Source of the DNA: Actinomycetota bacterium
GTDB taxonomy: Bacteria > Actinomycetota > Actinomycetes > Nanopelagicales > Nanopelagicaceae
NCBI GenBank assembly: GCA_005793655.1
Contig: SXRC01000049.1
Coordinates: 1-13,244, forward strand
DNA: 13,244 bases
Reading direction: 5' to 3'
Below are positions 1-6,507 of the stretch, one piece after another. Every line of letters starts with the position of its first letter. Position 1 is the first letter of the stretch. The notes under the pieces are model-generated. The model was not told the DNA's origin, ran no database searches, and was given only the letters and a program-made list of their open reading frames with translations. The position numbers and the translations under genes were made by a program.

Positions 1-171
1 AACACCAGTTGAAACATCAATCGGTAGCTTTTCATGTTTCATTCGAATCTCTAATAGCGAGGCAGTTCTTGGCACTGATACTGGATATGGCTCACCACCA
101 CGCTTTATTATCGCAGCCCGTTTTTCACGCCGAATTCGTAGTTGCTCTGGTAGGTCATCCTCATTAGCCAT
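1..171 (-). CDS. lysS: Lysine--tRNA ligase, N-terminal 57 residues (cut by window edge)
   Basis: LysS is a class II aminoacyl-tRNA synthetase that charges tRNA-Lys with lysine in the cytoplasm. Only the start is present: ATG at 171, reading MANEDDLPEQLRIRREKRAA, followed by GGEPYPVSVPRT and a stretch up to DVSTGV, with the frame open to the window edge. The DLPEQ-RxRREKR and PYPV-VPRT segments are typical of the actinobacterial LysS N-terminus that precedes the anticodon-binding OB fold. The catalytic domain lies outside the window. The position downstream of coaX matches other actinobacteria, where lysS follows the pantothenate genes. The 39 bases before the start contain no clear Shine-Dalgarno sequence and only a poor promoter-like hexamer, so how it is expressed is open. 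Identity is based on a short fragment plus synteny. Confidence 0.85.
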   Translation of the reverse strand, partial: MANEDDLPEQLRIRREKRAAIIKRGGEPYPVSVPRTASLLEIRMKHEKLPIDVSTGV

Positions 172-210
172 GATGTGTTAAATCTTAGCGGGCAGTAGTG
201 GTGTTATGAA

Positions 211-984
211 TTAATTACGCTCATGTACCAACCGTAACCCGATTAATGTTAGATCAGGTTCATGAAATTCAATGGTTTCACTTATCCCAAGCACTAATGG
301 CGCAAGCCCTCCGGTTGCAATTACACAAACCTCACCTGAATCTGGATATAAATCAGCTAATTCGTCAATGATTCTATTTACTAAGCCATCCACCTGACCG
401 GCAAATCCAAATATGGTTCCAGATTGCAACGCTTCAACAGTGTTCTTACCTATTACTGATTTTGGTTTTACTAGCTCAACCTTGCGCAGTTGAGCAGCCC
501 GGGCAGCTAACGCCTCAACTGAAATCTCAATTCCAGGTGCGAGTGCGCCCCCTAAGAACTCACCTTTGGGTGAAACTACATCCAAGTTAGTAGAGGTTCC
601 AAAATCAACAACAATTGCCGGTCCATCTGAACCATACAAGGTAAAAGCGGCCAGTGAATTAACAATTCGATCAGCGCCAATCTCTTTTGGATTATCTACC
701 AACAATGGCACACCAGTTTTTACTCCTGGTTCAATAATTACACTCTTAAGATCACTGTAGTGATCATCTATTAATTTTCTTATCTCGCGAAGTACTGCTG
801 GCACAGTTGAGCAAATTGCCACACCAGTAATATCAAAGCCTGTTACTAGGGCTGAGTACTGCAGCCAAAGCTCATCTGCGGTATCCCTAGGATCTGTCTT
901 AACCCGCCAGGATTGTTCAAGCTTGTCTTTATTAAACACTCCTAAGACGGTGTTGGTATTTCCAACATCAATTGTAAGTAGCAT
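211..984 (-). CDS. coaX: Type III pantothenate kinase
   Basis: CoaX phosphorylates pantothenate to 4'-phosphopantothenate, the first committed step of CoA synthesis. Type III enzymes belong to the ASKHA fold, need a monovalent cation and are not feedback-inhibited by CoA. The 257-residue protein has the usual length. Visible motifs are DVGNTNT (residues 6-12, phosphate-binding loop), GADR (103-106, pantothenate and cation site), DFGTSTNLDVVS (127-138, second phosphate loop; the STN form is also seen in other actinobacteria), LGGALAPGIEIS (144-155) and GKNTVEALQSG (179-189). The ATG start has a good ribosome binding site (AGAGG at 991-995, six bases upstream). The start overlaps the nadC stop by one base (TAATG), so the two genes are probably translationally coupled. 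With panC three genes upstream, this gives two CoA-pathway steps in one transcription unit. Confidence 0.96.
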   Translation of the reverse strand: MLLTIDVGNTNTVLGVFNKDKLEQSWRVKTDPRDTADELWLQYSALVTGFDITGVAICSTVPAVLREIRKLIDDHYSDLKSVIIEPGVKTGVPLLVDNPKEIGADRIVNSLAAFTLYGSDGPAIVVDFGTSTNLDVVSPKGEFLGGALAPGIEISVEALAARAAQLRKVELVKPKSVIGKNTVEALQSGTIFGFAGQVDGLVNRIIDELADLYPDSGEVCVIATGGLAPLVLGISETIEFHEPDLTLIGLRLVHERN

Positions 985-1856
985 TATTTTCCTCTCTTAA
1001 AATCTAGGCCAATATCTAAAGTAGGCGCCGAGTGAGTCAGGGCGCCAATTGCTAAGTAATTAACACCAGTTGCAGCGTAGGCTTTTGCATTATTTATTGT
1101 TATCCCACCAGATGCTTCAAGTTCCACTGAACCTGCAGTTATTGAAACCGCTTCGATGCATTGTTCAACACTCATATTGTCTAATAAAATTAACTCTGGC
1201 TTTAAATTAATTGCCTCTTTAAGTTGTTCAATTGAATCAACCTCAATCTCAATTTCTTTGCCTGGGAACTCTTTCTTAATAGCATTAAAGGCTTTACTGA
1301 TACTGCCAGTGGCCAGAATATGATTATCTTTTATCAGCGCAGCTTGTGATAGGCCAAGTCGATGATTTACGCCCCCACCCATTCGCACTGCAAATTTCTC
1401 TAAGTGGCGAAGACCAGGTGTTGTTTTCCGAGTATCTCTTATTTGGCACTTTGTACCACTAACCGCTAATACCCACTGATTGGTAAGTGTTGAAATTCCA
1501 CTTAGGTGAGATAGAAAATTTAACGCACTGCGCTCTGCCAATAAAAGCTTTCTAGTATTTCCTTGAGCCGTAATTAAAACCTTGCCAGCAGAGACCTTTG
1601 CGCCCTCATCAACTAAAACTTCATAATGATTAATACCGCAGTACTCAAGTACTGCAGCTGCTACATGAAGCCCACTTACAACGCCAGCTGATCGAGAAAT
1701 AAACTCAGCATTGACCACCGATGATTCTGAGATAGTTGCAACTGAGGTTATATCCTGCCCACCGGCAAGATCTTCAGCTATCGAATCTTTTACTTGTTGG
1801 AATATGTGATTTGGTGATAGCCCTAAAGTTTTTATATTCTCACGCAGCTGATTCAC
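984..1856 (-). CDS. nadC: Nicotinate-nucleotide pyrophosphorylase (quinolinate phosphoribosyltransferase)
   Basis: NadC converts quinolinate and PRPP to nicotinate mononucleotide, CO2 and pyrophosphate, the third step of de novo NAD synthesis. The 290-residue protein is full length. Visible family motifs are AERSALNFL (107-115), RDTRKTTPGLR (140-150, substrate-binding Arg/Lys cluster), GGGVNHR (160-166), KDNH (176-179), EASGGI (247-252) and IGALTHS (270-276) near the phosphate site. The start is GTG at 1856, overlapping the nadB stop in a GTGA 4-base overlap. It is supported by an unusually strong Shine-Dalgarno sequence inside the nadB tail. nadA, the step between NadB and NadC, is not in the window. 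Confidence 0.97.
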   Translation of the reverse strand: MNQLRENIKTLGLSPNHIFQQVKDSIAEDLAGGQDITSVATISESSVVNAEFISRSAGVVSGLHVAAAVLEYCGINHYEVLVDEGAKVSAGKVLITAQGNTRKLLLAERSALNFLSHLSGISTLTNQWVLAVSGTKCQIRDTRKTTPGLRHLEKFAVRMGGGVNHRLGLSQAALIKDNHILATGSISKAFNAIKKEFPGKEIEIEVDSIEQLKEAINLKPELILLDNMSVEQCIEAVSITAGSVELEASGGITINNAKAYAATGVNYLAIGALTHSAPTLDIGLDFKRGK

Positions 1857-3457
1857 TTGATCACCTCCACATCACTTTTCCAATTACCATCACCATCAAC
1901 TTGTTGGATAATTCTACTTAGCCATTGATCTGATGATTCTGGGTAATCACTGCGGCGATGAGACCCTCGAGATTCTGTGCGCGCTAATGCAGATTTAACA
2001 ATTGCAGTGGCAAGTAGGTGAAGGTTTGAAGCCTCCCATGCCTCAATTCTTGGCTCTTTGCTGGTTAACTTAGAAAGTTCTTGCAAAGTTTGCATGGTTT
2101 TTTTAAGTGAGGTTTGTGAGCGCAAAACTCCCGCTCCCTCACTCATCGATATCTGCAGCGGCAATAAAATTTTTGGATCTAGCAGCACAGAATTACCCGC
2201 CTCTACTGGTTCACCTTGCTTTGGTAAATCTTTTGCTAATTTAGCTGCAATACGAGCGCCAAAAACTAATCCTTCTAACAATGAGTTTGAAGCAAGGCGA
2301 TTAGCACCATGTGCACCAGTACATGCTGATTCACCACATATATAAAGCCCTGTTACTGAAGACTGGCCATCTAAATCAACTAATACTCCACCAGATGCGT
2401 AGTGGGATGCAGGGGCTACTGGAATTTTCTCTTTGGTTGGATCAATTCCATTTGCTATGCATGATGCATAAATTGTTGGAAATCGATTTGTGAAATCTGA
2501 AATTTTAGTCGCATCCAACCAAACATAAGGTTGGCCACTAATTTGCATTTGATTAAATATCTCGATTGCCACTACATCTCTTGGTGCTAAATCAGCTTGT
2601 GGATGTTTACCAACCATGAACTGCTCATTTTTATGATTTAATAAAATTGCACCTTCACCTCGAACTGCTTCACTAATCAAAGGTTGCTGTCCTCTGTTTG
2701 CTAAGTCTCGCCATAAAACTGTGGGATGAAACTGTACAAACTCAACATCTGCCACCTTCGCACCTGCCCGCAGCGCCAGTGCAACACCGTCACCTGTTGA
2801 TACTGCAGGGTTTGTAGTTTGTGAATAAACCTGACCTAACCCACCAGTTGCGACAACTACAGCTTTAGCTAACGCTCGGCCAACGCCATCTCGACTTCCA
2901 GCGCCAATTACATGCAGTGTTACACCACAAACATCTCCAGCCGCACTCTTTAAAGCATCAATTGCTAACGCATGCTCAATAATTTCAATGCCTGCATCAC
3001 CTCTGACTGCAGCAAGAAGTGCCCTGGAAACCTCTGCGCCAGTAGCATCGCCACCCGCGTGAAGTATGCGGTTGCGAAGATGTCCACCCTCTCTGGTTAA
3101 TGCAATCTCTCCAGTCTCTGATTTATCAAAGACCGCACCTTGTGCAATTAATTTTCTTACCGCTTCAGGTCCTTCTGAAACTAAAACATTAACAGCTTTT
3201 ACATCGCATAATCCAGCACCTGCTGCCAAAGTGTCTTTCTTATGTTGATCCGGTGTATCACCTGGACCAAGTGCTGCTGCAATTCCACCCTGAGCCCACT
3301 TAGTTGAGCCTTCATCAATTCTTGCTTTGGTAACTAACAAAACAGATAAACCATAAGCTCTTAGATTTAATGCAGTAGTAAGTCCGGCAACTCCTGATCC
3401 AATAACAATTACATCAGCTGATGTACTCCAGCCTGGCTTACCAGTTAATAGCCTCAT
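1853..3457 (-). CDS. nadB: L-aspartate oxidase
   Basis: NadB is the FAD flavoprotein that oxidises L-aspartate to iminoaspartate, the first step of bacterial NAD synthesis. NadA then converts iminoaspartate to quinolinate. The 534-residue length is normal. Counting from the ATG, motifs lie at about these positions: GSGVAGL (20-26, Rossmann FAD loop), GSTKWAQGGIA (50-60), TREGGH (121-126) and RILHAGGDATG (130-140), EFVQFHPT (239-246), EAVRGEGA (264-271), APRD (291-294), HYASGG (352-357) and GESACTGAHGANRLASNSL (376-394). A helical C-terminal domain follows. Together with the distinct FAD, catalytic and C-terminal motifs this separates it from succinate dehydrogenase flavoproteins. The start reads GTG-ATG: GTG at 3460 overlaps the panC stop by four bases and ATG at 3457 overlaps it by one. 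I chose ATG because GGAAG lies six bases before it. Confidence 0.96.
   Translation of the reverse strand: MRLLTGKPGWSTSADVIVIGSGVAGLTTALNLRAYGLSVLLVTKARIDEGSTKWAQGGIAAALGPGDTPDQHKKDTLAAGAGLCDVKAVNVLVSEGPEAVRKLIAQGAVFDKSETGEIALTREGGHLRNRILHAGGDATGAEVSRALLAAVRGDAGIEIIEHALAIDALKSAAGDVCGVTLHVIGAGSRDGVGRALAKAVVVATGGLGQVYSQTTNPAVSTGDGVALALRAGAKVADVEFVQFHPTVLWRDLANRGQQPLISEAVRGEGAILLNHKNEQFMVGKHPQADLAPRDVVAIEIFNQMQISGQPYVWLDATKISDFTNRFPTIYASCIANGIDPTKEKIPVAPASHYASGGVLVDLDGQSSVTGLYICGESACTGAHGANRLASNSLLEGLVFGARIAAKLAKDLPKQGEPVEAGNSVLLDPKILLPLQISMSEGAGVLRSQTSLKKTMQTLQELSKLTSKEPRIEAWEASNLHLLATAIVKSALARTESRGSHRRSDYPESSDQWLSRIIQQVDGDGNWKSDVEVIK
1859..1868 (-). promoter_or_regulatory. Extended Shine-Dalgarno sequence for nadC
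   Basis: On the minus strand these ten bases read GGAGGTGATC, which is complementary to the usual 3' end of bacterial 16S rRNA over its whole length. The GGAGG core sits seven bases before the nadC GTG start. The site lies within the last codons of nadB (Val-Glu-Val-Ile-Lys) and decides the nadC start. It is much stronger than the other ribosome binding sites in the window and probably offsets the GTG start and the overlap. Confidence 0.85.
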
Positions 3458-4242
3458 CACTTACTTCCCATGGCCATATTGTCGATCAATCGGACCTGAT
3501 TAATCCAACCGGCAATAATTAAGCGCTTATTCTCAGTATCTTGCGTGGCTAAATCAAAGGTATTTGCATCAATCATCTCAAGATAATCTACTTTAAAATC
3601 TGGTTCAGATTTTATTACTTGTCTGGCTCTTTCAAGATTACCCAGTGATAGCACTCTATAAATTATTGAAGCTGTTTGGATCCCGTTATCACCTAACTTA
3701 GAATTTCTTGATGAGAGTGCAACCCCATTGGTATCTCTAATAGTCGGTGCAGATAATATTTCAACTGCTAACGCTAGTTTTTTCACCATTTGTTTTATCA
3801 AAAACAATTGTTGAAAGTCTTTCTCACCAAAAATTGCATATTTTGGTTTAACTAAATCAAATAAACGATTAACAACAGTTAAGACACCGGTAAAGTGTCC
3901 AGATCTAGATTTGCCCTCATATATTTCACCAATAGCACCTGCTTCGATTTTTTTATATCCAGCTGAATATATTTCTGATTCGCTGGGTAAAAAGACTGCC
4001 GATGCACCCGCCCCAGCCGCAATTTTTAAATCTGAGTCAATTGTCTTTGGATAATTAAGTAAATCCTCTTTATTTTCAAACTGAAGTGGATTTACAAATA
4101 TACTAACAATTACTTGATCACCTTTTGTTTTCGCCAGTTTAATCAGTGATTCATGACCAGCATGAAGTGCACCCATAGTTGGCACTAACACATCCCAATT
4201 TTGGCGCACCAAATCATCAGCAGATTTAAGTACTTCGATCAT
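3457..4242 (-). CDS. panC: Pantothenate synthetase (pantoate--beta-alanine ligase)
   Basis: PanC condenses pantoate with beta-alanine using ATP, through a pantoyl-adenylate intermediate, to give pantothenate. The protein is 261 residues, somewhat shorter than the common 280 or so, and lacks only peripheral sequence. Visible motifs are PTMGALHAGH (21-30, HIGH-type nucleotide-binding loop), IFVNPLQF (48-55), GHFTGVLTVVNRLFDLV (115-131), FGEKDFQQ (138-145) and LSSRNSKL (176-183, KMSKS-like loop). It starts with ATG after a clear AAAGGA ribosome binding site. Pantoate (panB) and beta-alanine (panD) genes are not in the window, although panD often follows panC in actinobacteria; here nadB follows directly with an overlap. 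The 39-base gap upstream separates it from the folate genes. Confidence 0.96.
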   Translation of the reverse strand: MIEVLKSADDLVRQNWDVLVPTMGALHAGHESLIKLAKTKGDQVIVSIFVNPLQFENKEDLLNYPKTIDSDLKIAAGAGASAVFLPSESEIYSAGYKKIEAGAIGEIYEGKSRSGHFTGVLTVVNRLFDLVKPKYAIFGEKDFQQLFLIKQMVKKLALAVEILSAPTIRDTNGVALSSRNSKLGDNGIQTASIIYRVLSLGNLERARQVIKSEPDFKVDYLEMIDANTFDLATQDTENKRLIIAGWINQVRLIDNMAMGSK

Positions 4243-4250
4243 GGCTCCAG

Positions 4251-4256
4251 TCCTTT
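4251..4256 (-). promoter_or_regulatory. Ribosome binding site of panC
   Basis: The minus strand reads AAAGGA, eight bases before the panC ATG. It directly follows a small GC-rich hairpin (4257-4267). The panC start is one of the few in the window with its own untranslated leader rather than an overlap with the preceding gene. Confidence 0.7.
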
Positions 4257-4267
4257 CCGGGTACCGG
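4257..4267 (-). other. Small GC hairpin in the folK-panC gap
   Basis: The 11 bases read CCGG-TAC-CCGG on the minus strand, able to form a four-base-pair all-GC stem with a three-base loop. It abuts the panC ribosome binding site and is locally GC-rich compared with the AT-rich surroundings. It has no U-tract after it, so it does not look like an intrinsic terminator. It could affect ribosome access or be chance. Confidence 0.35.
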
Positions 4268-4281
4268 GCTAGAGGATGAGT

Positions 4282-4737
4282 TTAACTCGAGCTTGGGATA
4301 GATGCCAAAAGAGTTTTTATCGAACCCACACCCGATATTTCCCCATCTGGATCAATCACTAACCAAGGTGATAAAACAAAGAATCTTGATTGTGCAAGAG
4401 GATGTGGCAGCTTTAGAAATTCTGAGTCGATTACCTGATCACCATAGACAATAAGATCTAAATCAATAATTCTTGGTCCCCACTTAATCTGTCTTACCCG
4501 ACCCATTTGATCCTCAATCTCTAATAATTTAGTAAGTAATAATTCAGCTGATATCTCACACTCACCAATTACCACTGCATTTAAGAAGTCATCCTGCGGC
4601 GGACCGCCCACTGGTTTGGTCTGAATAAATGGTGATATCACTAAATCACTTAGAATTTGTTCAATGTGAGTTATTGCAATTTCTAAGTTAAGTTTTCGGT
4701 TTTCAAGATTTGAACCTAATGAAATAACCGCCTTCAT
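4282..4737 (-). CDS. folK: 2-amino-4-hydroxy-6-hydroxymethyldihydropteridine pyrophosphokinase (HPPK)
   Basis: FolK transfers pyrophosphate from ATP to 6-hydroxymethyl-7,8-dihydropterin, making the substrate for FolP. The 151-residue single-domain protein has the normal HPPK length. Visible features are SLGSNLENR near the N-terminus (6-14), KPVGGPPQDDFLNAV (41-55, pterin-binding region), and WGPRIIDLDLIVYG (86-99), which contains the two magnesium-binding aspartates D92 and D94. PHPLAQSRFFVLSPW (111-125) carries the conserved Arg of the ATP site. ATG at 4737 overlaps the folB stop by four bases (ATGA). In many actinobacteria folK is followed by a DUF3180 membrane protein; here panC comes next after 39 bases. 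Confidence 0.95.
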   Translation of the reverse strand: MKAVISLGSNLENRKLNLEIAITHIEQILSDLVISPFIQTKPVGGPPQDDFLNAVVIGECEISAELLLTKLLEIEDQMGRVRQIKWGPRIIDLDLIVYGDQVIDSEFLKLPHPLAQSRFFVLSPWLVIDPDGEISGVGSIKTLLASIPSSS

Positions 4738-5090
4738 CTACTTCTTACGACCTCAACTATTACATCCCTAAATTTTAGGGCAATTGGCGCTTTGGGTTTA
4801 TGAACTACCACTTTGACTGTTTTCACTTTCTTAAACTCTTTCAATATTTGCTTGGCGATATTATCCGCTAGGGTTTCAATTAATTGCACTGGTTTTCCGG
4901 TAATTTGATCATGTGCAATTTGGGCAACTTCAGCATAGTTGACGGTTTTACATAAGTCATCATTAAGATTTTTAAGAGAGGAAGTGAGTTCTACATCAAC
5001 TACAAACTTCTGGCCACGCTTTTGCTCACTTTCAAATACACCATGAAAACCTTTGGCACTGATACCAATCACTTTAATCAAATCACTCAT
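4734..5090 (-). CDS. folB: Dihydroneopterin aldolase
   Basis: FolB cleaves 7,8-dihydroneopterin to 6-hydroxymethyl-7,8-dihydropterin and glycolaldehyde, supplying FolK. The 118-residue protein has the usual length for this small tunnelling-fold enzyme. Visible are KGFHGVFESEQKRGQKF (13-29), with E22 matching the pterin-anchoring glutamate region, TVNYAEV (49-55) with the conserved Tyr, IETLADNIA (71-79) and VVVHKPKAPI (94-103) with the catalytic lysine (K98). ATG at 5090 overlaps the folP stop by four bases, with AAAGG eight bases upstream inside folP. The order folP-folB-folK is standard for actinobacteria. Confidence 0.95.
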   Translation of the reverse strand: MSDLIKVIGISAKGFHGVFESEQKRGQKFVVDVELTSSLKNLNDDLCKTVNYAEVAQIAHDQITGKPVQLIETLADNIAKQILKEFKKVKTVKVVVHKPKAPIALKFRDVIVEVVRSR

Positions 5091-5884
5091 TTGCGAAGCC
5101 TTTCAATAACTGAGATCGCATCTTGATGCGCTTTGACCGCATGTGTTCTAACTGCCCACACCTTAACTCTTGCCAATTCAGCCGTTAATGCAATTGTTGC
5201 TGCCTCGCGTTTATCAGTCTCATTTGCGTTTACCAGTTCACCTAGAAATCTTTTGCGCGATACACCTACCAGGAGTGGGTATCCAAGCATCTGAAATCTT
5301 TCGATGCTTTTTAATATTTGCCAATTGTGCTCACTTTCTTTAGCAAAGCCAATTCCTGGGTCCAAAATTATTTGCTCTGGAGACACACCTGCTTTTAATA
5401 AACTAGTAACCCGTTCATCTAGCTCATCTTTAACCTCAGTAACCACATTTTCATACACCGCTTGTTTTTGCATCTCCTTTGAATGACCACGCCAATGCAT
5501 CGCTATGTATTGCACTTTTGAATTGCTGGCAATTAGTTTTGCCATTTTTTCATCCGCCAGGCCACCACTTACATCATTAATATATGTCGCACCCGCTGTG
5601 ATTCCTTGTTTTGCAACCTCAGCACGCATAGTGTCAACGCTAACTACTGCACCATCTTTAACTAATTCAGTTACAACTGGAATTACTCTTTCTAGCTCCA
5701 TCTCTTCACTAACTCGCTCAGCACCTGGTCTAGTTGATTCACCACCAATATCAATAATGTCTGCACCTTCAGCAATTAATCTTCGCCCTTGTGTGATCGC
5801 ATCCACTTTTGATAAATACTTACCACCATCAGCAAATGAATCAGGAGTGATATTTAAAATTCCCATCACTAAGGTGCGGCTCAC
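5087..5884 (-). CDS. folP: Dihydropteroate synthase
   Basis: FolP joins 6-hydroxymethyl-dihydropterin pyrophosphate with p-aminobenzoate to give dihydropteroate; it is the sulfonamide target. The 265-residue TIM-barrel protein is complete: MGILNITPDSF (7-17), IDIGGESTRPG (44-54), VSVDT (82-86), INDVSGG (102-108), MHWRG (129-133), ILDPGIGF (173-180), GVSRKRFLG (207-215) and RTH (246-248) near the C-terminus. The RTHAV tail differs slightly from the common RVHDV but keeps Arg and His. The start is GTG at 5884, two bases after the folE stop; starting at the ATG at residue 7 would leave almost nothing before the first strand, so GTG is preferred. The ribosome binding site is weak, so coupling to folE is likely. 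Confidence 0.96.
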   Translation of the reverse strand: MSRTLVMGILNITPDSFADGGKYLSKVDAITQGRRLIAEGADIIDIGGESTRPGAERVSEEMELERVIPVVTELVKDGAVVSVDTMRAEVAKQGITAGATYINDVSGGLADEKMAKLIASNSKVQYIAMHWRGHSKEMQKQAVYENVVTEVKDELDERVTSLLKAGVSPEQIILDPGIGFAKESEHNWQILKSIERFQMLGYPLLVGVSRKRFLGELVNANETDKREAATIALTAELARVKVWAVRTHAVKAHQDAISVIERLRK

Positions 5885-5886
5885 GA

Positions 5887-6507
5887 TTATCTGCTTTGAT
5901 TTATTAGTGAAATAGCTTCAGCTCTAGTTGTTGGATTTAATAATTGGCCACGAACTGCGCTGGTTGTTGTGCGAGCTTGAGATTTTCTTACTCCACGCAT
6001 GGACATACATAGATGTTCACAATCAATAATCACAATAACACCCCCTGGTTGCAATATCTCAACTAACGCATCTGCGATCTGTGAGGTTAATCTTTCTTGC
6101 ACCTGGGGCCTGCGAGCATATAAGTCAACTACCCGAGCAAGTTTTGAGATCCCAGTAATTCTTCCACTTTCACCAGGTATATAACCGATATGAGCAACAC
6201 CATGAAATGGTGTCAAGTGGTGTTCGCAATGAGAGAAAACTTCAATCTCCCTAACAATTACTAGCTCTTTATGTCCGATATTAAATGTTGTTGTTAATAC
6301 ATCCTCTGGCTTTAACCAAAGTCCGGCAAAGTTTTCAGCGAGTGCTTTTGCCACCCGTTTTGGCGTATCTTTTAAACCATCCCGAGTTGGATCCTCACCG
6401 AGTGCATGTAATAACTCTGTTACTGCTTTTTCTGCCCGTGCCTGATCAAACTCCTTTTTGGCACCACCATCATGGGGTCCCATTGAGACGGAGTTGATAT
6501 CACTCAT
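5887..6507 (-). CDS. folE: GTP cyclohydrolase I
   Basis: FolE opens the GTP ring and forms 7,8-dihydroneopterin triphosphate, the first folate step; the family works as a zinc-dependent decamer. The 206-residue protein has the normal length. Visible are EDPTRDGLKDTPKRVA (38-53), FSHCEHHLTPFHGVAHIGY (91-109) with zinc ligands C94 and H97, GISKLARVVDLYARRPQVQE (119-138) and CEHLCMSMRGVRK (163-175) with the third ligand C167. This marks the type IA (zinc) enzyme rather than the unrelated FolE2. ATG at 6507 overlaps the ftsH stop by eight bases, so translation is likely coupled to ftsH. A second Met at residue 9 is a possible alternative start. Confidence 0.96.
   Translation of the reverse strand: MSDINSVSMGPHDGGAKKEFDQARAEKAVTELLHALGEDPTRDGLKDTPKRVAKALAENFAGLWLKPEDVLTTTFNIGHKELVIVREIEVFSHCEHHLTPFHGVAHIGYIPGESGRITGISKLARVVDLYARRPQVQERLTSQIADALVEILQPGGVIVIIDCEHLCMSMRGVRKSQARTTTSAVRGQLLNPTTRAEAISLINQSR

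Noticed and set aside
172..210. Promoter for lysS in the coaX-lysS gap
   Set aside because: TAAGAT resembles a -10 box only partly and no matching -35 is seen at the right distance in 39 bases.
4257..4267. Hairpin in the folK-panC gap as a transcription terminator
   Set aside because: The stem has only four pairs and is followed by AAAGGA (the panC ribosome binding site), not a U-run, so termination is unlikely; it is listed only as a small structure.
5505..5915. 136-codon open frame on the plus strand opposite folP
   Set aside because: It lies wholly antisense to a strongly conserved gene, has no recognisable domain and low-complexity Ser/Thr/Ala composition as expected from the reverse complement of folP codons.
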